Of a DNA stretch of 64,000 nt, positions 24,340 through 34,259 are shown piece after piece. Positions within the stretch are counted from its first letter, which is position 1. Each line of letters begins with the position of its first letter. This DNA comes from Diorhabda sublineata (lineage: Eukaryota; Arthropoda; Insecta; Coleoptera; Chrysomelidae), in assembly GCF_026230105.1 (NCBI RefSeq), contig NC_079483.1, forward strand, positions 13,881,312-13,945,311, in the 5' to 3' direction. The notes below the pieces were generated by a model, which made no database searches, was not told the DNA's origin, and saw only the letters and a list, made by a program, of their open reading frames with translations. The translations under genes and the position numbers were made by a program.

Positions 24340-27300
24340 TTTCTTTCTTTCGTTGCCGTCGAAGAAGAAGGAACTGAACGTAAGTATTTTTTTAAATTTT
24401 ATTTTAGAGTACTTTGTTGTGATGCCTTTTTTATAACTTTATTTTATAATTATACTTACCTTTGTAAAACTTTCTCTAAAATACTGAGTAATAGTAATAA
24501 TCAGGTTAATAAATTGTTTCACACGTGTTCCAAACAAAATGGATTCTTTGAGCTTCCATAATTTTGTTGTACTATCAAGTTTTCTATTTATTAAATCTAT
24601 TTTTTAACTTATTTACTATAGGAAGTAAATGTTTTATTAGAATCACACATATTTTGTTAGGGACGCAATAGCATAGACATTATTAGAACTTTTTGTGATA
24701 TACCTAAAGGTTATTAAGTTTCAAGCGTTTTGGTAATATTCACTTTTACTTTATTGAAAAGTTTGTGGAAGTCAATATATACGGGTTTGTTACATGTGTA
24801 ATTAATGATGAATTTACTTATTCTTTCGCGGTTTCCACCATAGAGATTTTCTCAATGATGGCCTAGAATTTCTGAATATATTTGGAACATTAGTTACTTC
24901 ACTAGTCTAATATTTTTGATTAATTTGATAATTTTTTTAGAATGGCGGACGCAGCTCCAGCCGGTGGACGTGGTGGATTCCGTGGTGGTTTTGGTTAGTA
25001 CAATAATTTTTTTTCAATATTGCTCGTACTCTAATAATTAAACATTTTAATATATAATATCCAAGAAAACTGCTATAGCAGTAATATTTAGTAAAATATT
25101 CATATTCTCTGTCTTGTGCAGTTTACATTTAGATTTTATTTATCACTTGGAAAAATTTATTGTACATACTTTATACTGATAAAAACAAACTAAAGTGTTC
25201 TTGAAATAGTATCGAATAAATATAAAACATGCTTTGAAAATATGCAAATCCTCAACTACTATATTGATTACACTTTTCACTGTCATTACAAAACACTAAT
25301 TTTAAATAGTTTGAGGTTATTTTTGTTCAACAATGTATCTTCAAGTCTGATTCAATTTCTGAAAACTATAATTGCTTATTGTTACTTTCATTGCAATTTT
25401 AAGCATGTATATATGTATATTAGGGTGCCATGTACACTGTGCCGAAGGTGACTTTTGTATCCCCCTTTCTTGCTGTGATACTGGGAATACTAAGTGTTTA
25501 TAGGTCATCTATTATTTCAGTATGAGGGATGGATGTAACTCCTACAGAAATTCATCTTTTCTTTAATGTCCTCCCTGGTGTAGTGCTCTGTAGTTTTGAA
25601 GTGTGCACTTGAAGAGAATGTAGGTAGAAGCTTTGTCCTGCGCGCAGCAGAATCTGCAAATTGCAGTCTCTGCAAGGTCTAGCATCCTCAGTTGTCCAGT
25701 AAGTCGAATTTGTAGGTTTTTCTTGTCCACGATGATAAATTCGGCAGATCTTCCCTGGTTATAGCTTCTGAGAACTGTCTGGTATTAAATGGTGTATATT
25801 ATGTATAGCATATCTACTTTTTGATGAAATATAGCAATAATTGAGTGAATGATTATATCTTTGTAAGTAACTAATTTCATGGATATGAGGAGTGATTTAT
25901 AAATACAAATCTACAGAATGTCCATACTAAAATTTTTATTATATAAATGCACAATGACTACAATTTGTTAATGTTGGTCAAATCTGCTGAAGTTGCAAAT
26001 TTGTAGTCCGAAATACTAGTTTTATTAGTGTGGCTTCCACTTTACCCATTAATTTAGCAGATTGATCATTTAACAGTTTTTGCATTGATCTTGTGAATTG
26101 AAATTTTAGTTTCTGAATAATTTCACATTTTAGGTGGTAGTGGGCGCGGTGGTAGCCGAGGAGGTACAAGAGGTCGCGGTAGAGGCCGTGGACGCGGACG
26201 TGGCCGTGGAAAGGAGGACCAAAAAGAATGGGTACCAGTCACTAAGTTAGGACGTTTAGTGAAAGATGGAAAAATTCGATCACTCGAAGAAATCTACTTG
26301 TTTTCATTACCCATTAAGGAATTTGAAATCATTGATCATTTTATTGGGCCCGATCTAAATGATGAGGTAATTTATTTTGAACAGTGAAATTCTTTTTTTA
26401 ACTTTTTCTTTATTTTTATGATGAATAACTTATTCTTTCGCGGTTTCCACCAGAGGAACTATGTTCTAATGATGGCCAGAAATTACTGATATTTGTTTTA
26501 TTGAAAAAAATGCACTTGAGTGATGTTACTATATTAAAAGTTATTTTTTTCTTGTAGGTATTGAAAATAATGCCAGTACAGAAACAAACTCGTGCTGGTC
26601 AACGTACTCGATTCAAGGCTTTTGTTGCTATTGGAGACAGTAAAGGTCATATCGGTTTGGGTGTGAAGTGCAGTAAAGAAGTTGCTACAGCTATCAGAGG
26701 AGCTATTATTTTGGCTAAATTATCTGTAGTACCTGTCCGTAGAGGTTACTGGGGTAACAAGATTGGTCAACCTCACACAGTACCTTGCAAGGTATATTTA
26801 TTCATTTTACTAATAAATGTTTACAATTTGGTTTCTGAATGATGAATAATGTTTTTTCTTTCGCGGTTTCCACCAGAGAAATTAATTTCTATGATGGCCT
26901 AAGAAATCTGACTTATTTTTAAACTATTATTGAAAGTATGTTATTAGTTTCATATATATTGATCCAGCATTGTACTTTTCAGGTAACTGGTAAGTGTGGA
27001 TCTGTTACTGTGAGGTTAATTCCAGCTCCCCGTGGTACTGGAATCGTATCTGCTCCTGTACCTAAAAAACTTCTTCAGATGGCTGGTATTGAGGATTGTT
27101 ATACTTCAGCTAGAGGTTCAACTGGTACATTGGGTAATTTCGCTAAAGCTACTTATGCAGCCATAGCTAAAACATATGCTTACTTGACACCTGATTTGTG
27201 GAAAGATATGCCTTTGGCTAAAACTCCTTATCAAGAATTTGCTGACTATTTGTCAAAGAATCATCGCCCGGTTACTGGACCTTCACGTACGGAAAGTGCT

Positions 27301-27340
27301 TAAGATTGCATAATTGTAATGTACGTTTTTAAATAAAAAT
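24340..27340 (+). CDS. RpS2: Ribosomal protein S2 (uS5), small-subunit protein
   Basis: The non-coding exon 1 (about 24340-24379) has a pyrimidine-rich start (TTTCTTTCTTTCG) like a TOP mRNA leader. Coding exons are 24941-24993 (ATG 24942), 26134-26366, 26558-26791 and 26983-27303, giving 279 aa, with all junctions GT-AG and in phase. Residues 1-50 are Gly/Arg-rich RGG repeats (GRGGFRGGFGG, then RGRGRGRGRGRG), as in metazoan uS5. The S5 N-terminal domain (KTRAGQRTRFKAFVAIGD-type, KGHIGLGVKCSKEVATAIRG) and S5 C-terminal domain (GTGIVSAPVPKKLLQMAGIE, GSTGTLGNFAKATYAAI) follow. It ends GPSRTESA. AATAAA at 27332-27337 is the likely poly(A) signal. The protein lies at the mRNA entry side of the 40S subunit. 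Three of the four introns house snoRNAs. Confidence 0.97.
24800..24880 (+). ncRNA. Box C/D snoRNA, RpS2 intron 1 (copy 1 of 3)
   Basis: Box C ATGATGA at 24805-24811, C' ATGATGG near 24855-24861, box D CTGA at 24872-24875. Between C and C' is TTCTTTCGCGGTTTCCACCA, identical in all three copies. It lies about 65 nt upstream of the 3' splice site, the usual place for intronic C/D snoRNAs. The terminal stem is weak and the C'-to-D distance is short (about 10 nt), so the D' side probably carries the guide. The target is not assigned. Confidence 0.85.
25563..25749 (-). mobile_element. Non-LTR retrotransposon 3' coding end in RpS2 intron 2
   Basis: An open stretch on the minus strand reads FIIVDKKNLQIRLTGQ, then LRMLDLAETAICRFCCAQ and ASTYILFKCTLQNYRAL. 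This is the zinc-knuckle-like tail after RT/RNase H in R1/Jockey-type LINEs (LTGHxxLxxLGLAExxxCRFCxExxETxxHILxxC). It ends at a TAA at 25565-25563. It is intact over about 60 codons but clearly 5'-truncated, and antisense to RpS2. Confidence 0.7.
26414..26494 (+). ncRNA. Box C/D snoRNA, RpS2 intron 3 (copy 2 of 3)
   Basis: Box C ATGATGA at 26418-26424, the same 20-nt core TTCTTTCGCGGTTTCCACCA, C' ATGATGG near 26469, box D CTGA at 26486-26489. The intron is only 191 nt long, and the snoRNA ends about 68 nt before the acceptor. Confidence 0.87.
26835..26916 (+). ncRNA. Box C/D snoRNA, RpS2 intron 4 (copy 3 of 3)
   Basis: Box C ATGATGA at 26839-26845, the 20-nt core again unchanged, C' ATGATGG at 26891-26897, box D CTGA at 26908-26911. 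The intron is 191 nt and the distance to the acceptor about 70 nt, as in copy 2. The sequence outside boxes and core has diverged from the other copies, showing selection on the core. Confidence 0.87.
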
Positions 27341-29340
27341 TAATGAAATTTACTTTTTCTTCTATTTACATATTATTTTGATCCGTTGCAGCGTAAACAT
27401 CGTATTTGGCAGCAGCACAGGTCTAAAGTATAGATATAAGGAGTCTGAACGATACTAACAATTCAAAATCTCCATTTGACACTCGTAAAATTTGTAAACA
27501 AACACCCGGCTGTCTTATTTCGGAAATCACCACTATATGTAAAAACATTTGCCTCTGCCACCATCGACGAGAAAGAGGTTCTTCCATTAAAATATAAGCT
27601 GCTGTAATGCAGGGCCGGCGACGGTTCAAATCACCCATTCTTCGACAAAACCTAACTGACTAATGTTTCATGCTGAATAGCAATTGTTTGTTGAAATAAG
27701 AAATGTTTGTTACAACTGCACTTTAATCAACTTGTTTGTTCCATGGAGGCGCACCTTTATATATAGTTAAGCTGATTATAAAAATATAATATGTAATTCT
27801 TCATATTTAACCAACTCTGTTAAAATTAGTAAATTTTGCTATTAAATATAATAAAAAAGAATTCATAATTATAGAATAATTTATATATCTACAACAATCA
27901 GTGCCAGAACTCAAAGAAAAAATAAGTCTCATACAACCGACTTAAAACAAGATAAATGAGACATAGAAATAATTGAATTATAAAAATTAATATACGAGAG
28001 TTAAACGAAATTCATTTATATTGTAAAATCATTACATTATATATGAAGCAATTAAGAAATCTCTCCATGGGTTTTGATAATTTAAATTTCTTTTATTTAG
28101 CTAAATAGTCTATGTTTTTCGGAGATAATGTTCAAGGTAAAATATTTCAAGGAATACTTATAAATTGTCGTTGTCTTAATTTTATAAGTGATATCAATTA
28201 TGACAGATGTTGAAATTGCAATTAAATTTTGACAAATATATCAACATTATTATTTGATTGATTTCAAAATATTTATTTAACTCGATAACGGCAATCTATA
28301 GTTTTAATTTCAAAGAAAAAAACATACCTAACTTACCATATTAAATCACACTAGTGGAGTATATGAAGAATTTCATTCATCAAGGAAATCCAATGTTTTC
28401 TTTTCTTTACTTCTACTGCAACAGACTTATCTTGTGTTTTGTTGTTTTTTTAATTAACCCAGTAATTCTCGACACGTTAATTTATTTAATATCTCTCGTG
28501 GCCAAATTCCGACACGTTAAGGATTTTTCTCTTTATAATATAACTGACTTTTTAAGTCTCGGCGCGTGATTTTCTAATATCTTTTGATACTACTCTTTAC
28601 AAGACACGTAATTTATTTAATATCGTATTCTTTGTTTTTTTATGAAACTCCGAGAACGTTCTTGTAGTTTTTCATCATTACAAAATTACAAATTTGGCAA
28701 TATAATAATCAAAATTAATTCATGTATTATATGTAATTGTGGTATTTTAAAGAAGTAATATGTTGATTCCTTTATTATTGTAATTAAGTTTATGTAAATA
28801 TGTCATCTTTATTTATCACCATTATAAAGTTTCTCATTCTATTAATTTTCTTCTCTCTCCTAGTATGCAATTTCGAATGGTGTTGCGGACTCAAAATAAA
28901 ACTGTCCAAGAGTTTTTTGAAATGCTAACTTTTCAATATTTTACCTGATTTTTATTGAGACTAAAAATATATGGTACATAATAACTCAAACCTCCATGGA
29001 GATAAACAAGTAAACATAAAATTGTGAAATTAGAAGTAAAACAATAATCACATTGACAACAAATAAGTGCATTGTTGTATAAAAGTCATTTAAAGAAACC
29101 AATACATACACATATAAGTAAAAATCTGTGCAAACAACTACCATTTTAAATTATTAGACGTCAGACAAAAAATAAAATCAATATATTCCACACGAAGAGA
29201 TAATAATTCTCCTGTTAAGATATCTATCAGCGAATGAATACTCACAAACTTTTCCAATATTAGCAAATGCATGAACGGTAAAAATTGTTGGAATTACAAT
29301 GAATCCTAGTTAATTGGGTTCTCAAGGGACAAAGACATAT
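27341..29340. other. Intergenic region downstream of RpS2
   Basis: No convincing gene. Small open stretches on both strands look like chance. At 28460-28640 a degenerate tandem motif is seen (CGACACGTTAATTTATTTAATATC, CGACACGTTAAGG, CGGCGCGTGATTTTCTAATATC, AGACACGTAATTTATTTAATATC fragments). Confidence 0.4.
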
Positions 29341-29796
29341 GTACCAATCGAGGACTCCGCAGCAAGAATGACGCAGCTCCATAAAAGTCGATTTTGAGAA
29401 AATAAAAAAAAAACTTTTATACGCCATAGTTTATTAAATACCACTTTTACGTTTTAAACTGCCAAAAGCACGTACCTTAACAATTACAAATACCGAAAAT
29501 CTTCTAAAAATATAATATTTTAAAGCAAATAAAAAGTTGTTTTTTAATGGATCTACGTCATTCTTGCACCAAAACTTCAAAAAGGTGCGTGTCTGCAATA
29601 ATGAAAGAGCTAAAATTACATTTGAACGCAAAATTTGTATATATTTATTACATAAACTTTATTCAATGTTACTCATTAAACAAAAACAATGATAATAAGT
29701 CATGGAATCTAATACTATTCAATAGTTTGTTCGTCGTTGGTCATTTCGACGTCACTACCTGTGTTTGCTTAGACATTATATTTTTTAAATAATGAT

Positions 29797-30735
29797 CTAG
29801 GAAGCTAATGGTTTCATTGCTCCAGTAGCCAAAAGTTTCTTTTTCTTATTTCGAACCCACTGCGATTCATTTACAGACTTCCTGTTTGTTTTTCTAACCT
29901 CCAAACTATCACTACCTGTGTTCCCCTGAGCAAAAGTTAATTTTTCATAGTAAGATAGGTCGTTTTTTGGCACGTATTGATTTGCCAGCACCATCACGTT
30001 GTCATATTTTACTTTTTTCAATGGCAATTTTTCTTTATACAGTTGATTTGGTGCCGTATTGGTATCTAACGTAGAACGTTGAATATTGAATGTACTATAG
30101 ATAGGTACATTACAAAACTCGCTGCACTGGATTCCACTGTTTGCTTCATTCATATAAAATCAGTTTGTATTTGCTTATCGCAAATTTCTGTCTATGCTGG
30201 TTGATGACTGTTTTCATAAAATGTGGCTTTAAATAATTTAATTTAATTTAAGTCAAAAATCATGTTTTGTTCTACTGGGACCACTTCAAAGTTTCTGCTG
30301 CATTTGCCATAATGTGTCATATATTCTTGAGGAGTAAATATTCGTTCGATTTTTCGTAATGCTTTTTCTACAACCCCAAATGACCTGTCACATGGCAAGA
30401 AGGAGTGGCCAGGTTCAGGATATCAATGAAGAATCGACTGAAACTGTTTAGTTTGGGGCAAAGTGAATAGATATTGTACTAGGCTTCCTTTCATGTTTTG
30501 AGCAGCGCAGTTGTCTGAGAAGATGTACAATGTTTTCACATCCTTGGACATTATATTTTTTAAATAGCCAAAAGTTTCTTTTTCTTATTTCGAACCCACT
30601 GCGATTCATTTACAGACTTCCTGTTTGTTTTTCTAACCTCCAAACTATCACTATCACTACTTGATGTGCTACTGCCGGCTGTATCTGCCACATATTCATC
30701 ACTGGAACCACCACTAAGGTTCAGGTTCACTGTCC
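29797..30735 (-). pseudogene. DUF7869-like protein, degenerate, C-terminus followed by a repeated N-terminal piece
   Basis: Order on the minus strand: an acidic N-terminal part (30735-30562: SDEYVADTAGSSTSS, then LEVRKTNRKSVNESQWVRNK), the core (30545-30240: DVKTLYIFSDNCAAQN, QSILHxYPEPGHSFLPCDRS, FTPQEYMTHYGKCSRNFEVV) with one in-frame stop, then a C-terminal ORF (30153-29932: LYKEKLPLKKVKYDNVM, ANQYVPKNDLSYYEKLTF). In that last ORF the N-terminal segment LEVRKTNRKSVNESQWVRNK recurs (29919-29829), as if a second unit began head to tail. The core resembles DUF7869 proteins, which are highly repeated in arthropod genomes; Asp in FSDN and Asp/Glu in CDRSFGVVE may be catalytic (inference). Confidence 0.6.
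29829..29919 (-). repeat. 91-bp direct repeat of 30562-30652
   Basis: TAGCCAAAAGTTTCTTTTTC through CCAAACTATCACTA is nearly identical in both copies, about 730 bp apart. It encodes the basic VRKTNRKSVNESQWVRNKKK segment of the DUF7869-like protein. The near-identity suggests a recent duplication. Confidence 0.85.
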
Positions 30736-31304
30736 AATTCCTCTAACATATTACACTTGTTATAAACTCAAAAATAACAACTAAGAATATTATAGCAAAG
30801 GTAGAAAACTAAAGCAAACAGTTAAACTACTAAAATATCTAATAAACGTCAAAACAAAATGCGATGCGCGTTTGGGGCAAGAGCGACGTAGCTCCGGAGC
30901 TACGTTTTTCTTGCTCCAGATACAGTATGACGCATCTCCATTATTACATGCTTTAGTATACCCAATCACCATAGCTGCGTCGATCTTGCACCAAACGATA
31001 GCTAATATTTTGATCATTGTAAACAGCGCATAACCCCGATTTTCATTAAAACTGGAGCTGCGTCGTTCTTGCTGCAAAATCCTCAATTATTGAGGGAACC
31101 TAACCAATAATCCAGTTTTCCAATTAAGCAGATTTAAAATTATAGTTGACTAATTTACACAGGCCCCCGCTTACAGAGGTCTAAATGTGCCGTTATTCCA
31201 TTTTTATCGGTGGAAATGTTAATAAAAATGCGTATTTTGGATGATATGAATTTAATGTAGGTATGAGTGTACATACATAATGTATGCGTCGAAAAAAAAA
31301 CAAT

Positions 31305-31614
31305 ATGGTAAAGTTTATTACTTGAAGTAATCGGTTATGTTTGTACTTGATTGTTGGTTGCTGAAACCTGTTTCTCGATAGAATATATTTGATCAAAAAT
31401 ATTAGAATTATCAATATTTGACATTTCGAAATACTTGTGTAAAGTTTCTAAAGCGTCCATTGCTTCACGCTATGAAATTTTCGCAGTCTTCTTCTTCTGT
31501 GACCAAAGAAGAATACATAGCAACTATGTCATCATCATCGCGCGATTTTCTACAATCTGATAAAATTTGTGATTTTTCAGATACTGATAACGTGTTATAT
31601 TTACGTTTGGACAT
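31305..31614 (-). mobile_element. Internally deleted Tigger/pogo-like (CENP-B type) element
   Basis: From the ATG at 31614: MSKRKYNTLSVSEKSQILSD, the N-terminus of the psq/CENP-B HTH of Tigger transposases. It jumps directly to SLVTEEEDCENFIA, a stop, then AMDALETLHKYFEMSN and FDQIYSIEKQVSATNNQVQT, the typical acidic C-terminal tail of Tigger transposases. The DDE domain is missing, so this is a non-autonomous derivative. Confidence 0.7.
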
Positions 31615-31709
31615 TTTTATTCCCTTGTTCTTTGGCCAAAACATGAGATAGTACTGACAAACAAACATGTCAAAATGTATTAAAACCTGATTAATTTGTC
31701 TTAATTATG

Positions 31710-32331
31710 ACAGTATCTGATACAAAAACTCATGTTCCACGTCGATTTACTGTTATTGGTGAAATATCTGACAATAGATTAAACTTGGTAAACATTTATA
31801 AAAAATATAAATACCAATGACCCACAAATGTCAAAACAGACCACTTCTTTTTGCAGTCTAAAAATGGAAAATGCAAACCCAAGTCGTGAGTATCAATACC
31901 GTTTCAAAAATTCCCTCGCTTATCTCAACATATTTGAATTTACCTAATCCACAAAACTACACTGGGGATATATTTCGACACTCTTCGGCGTCTCTATTAA
32001 TGGGATCCGGTGGTGATATAAATCAACTAAAGAAACGCGGTGGTGGAAATCCAGCACAGTTGCGGAGGGTTACGTAGACGACTCAATAAAAAACAAAAAG
32101 GATTCCGCAGTGAAAATTTTAACGGGAACAACTAGTTCGACTTCAAGCAACATTGTAAATTTTCACGATTCTACCAACAATCCAATAAGTACTAATACAA
32201 CTATAGACGATGTTATTTCTCTGAACTCGTTAAATGTTGCCAATTCAAGTACCAATAGTAATGTAACTTTTTCTTCATTTCAAATTAATAATGCTCACAG
32301 TTGTACATTTAATATTACTATTACAAAATAA
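31710..32331 (+). mobile_element. Crypton-like tyrosine recombinase element, copy 1 (pseudogene)
   Basis: Frames in order: TKTHVPRRFTVIG (31730), HFFLQSKNGKC (31845), PSLISTYLNLPNPQNYTG and DIFRHSSASLLMGSGGDI (31900-32010; the HxxR-type box of HSFRRSSATLLA), then after a frameshift WKSSTVAEGYVDDSI (32045-32085; the Tyr of EGY as presumed nucleophile), then ILTGTTSSTSSNIV and SFQINNAHSCTFNITI to a stop at 32331. This order is that of insect Crypton-like tyrosine recombinases with the Asn/Ser-rich tail. At least two frameshifts. Confidence 0.75.
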
Positions 32332-32752
32332 AAATTGATAAAAATTTTGTCGATTTTTTTTAAGTCTACGGACGTAGAAAAAATGTAGGATATGAGAGCT
32401 TTCCACGACGAGTTGAGTGAAAGGTTCCACCAAGATATCAGAACAATGAAAATTCGGTACCAAGGGCGATAAGTTCAAGTCATGAGGGATACTTACTGAT
32501 GATTTATAAAGAGATATGACCTTTTATAAAAAGACAAAATGGAAGATGTTACAAATAAATATTTTTCGTGTACTATATTTTCCTCACAAAATTTGTGAGA
32601 AATAGAATAAAATATAAAATTATTAGATGTTTTTGACTTTTTGCACAGTTTTTGTGTATTTTTAGTTCTGTTAACTTATATTCAAGCAAAAAAATATTAC
32701 GGATTCTGAAGAGGTAAGTGATAATTGTAGGCACTTTACTCAGACTATATAT

Positions 32753-33623
32753 TGTAACGTTTTTCGTATTTATTTACAATCTTACTACTCGTGGGGTGAA
32801 TTAATAAACACTGTCTCTTACGTTCTAATTTATTTACACACTATACAATACTGTAAATAGCCCGTCGTTGATTTTGTCATCCATCCAAAATCTTGTCATT
32901 TATATTGACCGAAATATCATTTCTCGTAGTCGAAATATCGTCTTTCATGGTGGAAATCTTGTCGTCAATATTGGCCGAAATATCATCTTTTATATTAACA
33001 GAAATATAGTTTTTCAATTTCAAAATCTTCTTGTCCATATTAGCAGAAAGTGACGAGTGCAAAGTGGAGGACTCGTCTTTGAATAAATATGTTTCTAGAT
33101 CAAAGCCCTTACTTACCAGTACCACCTTGAGTCTTTCTAATTCACTCTTCTTACCGGACGTTTTCAACTCACGATTTTCCAGTTCGGCTTTATATATACG
33201 TTTATACGTTATTAATTTATTTACACACTATACAATACACTTAACTTATAATAATTTACTTATAAATATCACTTAAACAATTTCTGAGATTACTTTTATT
33301 AATCCGTTCTTTTCAGTATGACTATCTATTTAAAACTAAACTCACTGCGTTACATACAACTTATTTATATACTACAAATAGAATTCTACAAAGTTCTAGA
33401 AAAAAAGAAACATTAGAAATAAATAAATAGACTTTCCTGGAAATTATTTAGAAGAAATACTGTAAATAACCCACCCACTATACACAATAAGAAGTTCTAA
33501 AAGGACATATCAAAGGCGCTTCCGTCGTTTATAAAAAATGTTAAAGACGCCGCACGAATTTTGTTGTCCATTGCAGCTGGACAGAGCCGGCCTAAGGACC
33601 CATTTCGCTAGCTTCTCGTAATA
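32753..33623 (-). mobile_element. Small Gypsy-like LTR element with a gag-like remnant and 4-bp TSD
   Basis: It begins TGTAACG (32753) and ends CGTAATA (33623) on the plus strand, flanked by ATAT on both sides (32749-32752, 33624-33627). A short block, TAATTTATTTACACACTATACAATAC, is found at 32828-32853 and 33213-33238, as expected from two LTRs, the 3' one shortened to about 110 bp. Between them a minus-strand ORF of 96 aa (33167-32877) carries coiled-coil-like repeats (SANMDKKILKL, SVNIKDDISANIDDKIS). The GCCGGCCTAAGGACCCAT segment matches the solo LTR at 8165-8514. The element is too short to be autonomous. Confidence 0.65.
32877..33167 (-). CDS. Gag-like coiled-coil remnant ORF
   Basis: 96 codons starting MKTSGKKSELERLKVVLVSK, followed by four imperfect repeats of a D-D-I-S-x-N-I-x-D-K-I unit with heptad-like hydrophobic spacing. 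It lies inside the small LTR element and on its coding strand. A homologous but broken stretch occurs at 52735-52930 on the minus strand (ENIWKE, LKNDISANTDKVSADI). I take it as the surviving part of a retrotransposon structural protein; no zinc knuckle is seen. Confidence 0.45.
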   Translation of the reverse strand: MKTSGKKSELERLKVVLVSKGFDLETYLFKDESSTLHSSLSANMDKKILKLKNYISVNIKDDISANIDDKISTMKDDISTTRNDISVNINDKILDG

Positions 33624-33819
33624 ATATTAACTTTTAATATTAAACTAAAAGTTAAAGTTACAGATTGGCGCCTATTTTGTTTCGCCTGTCTGTTTGTGTC
33701 ACTATTCTGTGGATTGGTGGTCGGTGGTCTCGTTTATGAGAGACAAGCCAAAAGTGACTTTACTATACAGTCGCCCTAAAAGTAGGATCAAAAAAACAAT
33801 CGCCGGCGTTGGTGTTGGA

Positions 33820-34230
33820 TTCATTAAACTGGGTTGGGAAGTATAAGGCCCTCGATCGTAGGAAATATTTTTAGGTTTGTAGGGTTTTTGAATGGATCAA
33901 TAGCTACTTTCCAATTCAGTCTGGAGTCTGGCTTAGCTCAGACTTTGACATCGACGGTGCTAGGTGAAAATTTGAAACGGGTAGTACTGGGAATGGATCG
34001 TCGCTTCTTGAAAGGTTGTTAAGGCGGAAACATGATATTTGCCAAGTCGAGTTTCAGTAGGTTTGCCTCTTCACAGGTGGTCGAGGTGACAACTTGCCGA
34101 TAGACTTGCAATTGGAAGGAGTTCATAGCAAATCTAACCGCGGGAATTTGATTTATAGAGGAGTCATGGCCATTATCAGATAAAACGGCTAGTTGAGTTT
34201 TCAAATTTCTGTTGTCCGCGCTCAATGGGA
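33820..34230 (-). mobile_element. Possible Gypsy integrase C-terminal relic
   Basis: An ORF at 34225-34019 reads SSINQIPAVRFAMNSFQLQV, which resembles the KIRFAxNTxxxxSTGxSP region near the end of Gypsy integrases. Downstream broken frames give FKKRRSIPSTTRFKFSPSTV. Weak; no catalytic DDE core is present. Confidence 0.35.
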
Positions 34231-34259
34231 TTCACAGCGGTTCAATATGAAGGAATGAG

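Larger units (their letters stand above)
29359..31075 (-). mobile_element. Candidate transposon with DUF7869-like protein and inverted 22-nt motif
   Basis: The outer copies of GCAGCAAGAAYGACGCAGCTCC lie at 29359-29380 (+) and 31054-31075 (-), in inverted orientation around a degenerate coding block on the minus strand. More copies are at 29549-29570 (-), 30876-30895 (+) and 30896-30917 (-), the last two forming a palindrome, and a weaker one at 30973-30992 (-). The coding block gives a DUF7869-like RNase H-fold pattern: FSDNCAAQNMKG, then PEPGHSFLPCDRSFGVVEKA. I infer the motif is a terminal/subterminal repeat of the same element. Confidence 0.45.

Noticed and set aside
33664..33680. TTGGCGCC as a retroviral primer-binding site (also near 40987 and 52069)
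   Set aside because: No correct position 3' of an LTR; probably chance or part of other repeats.
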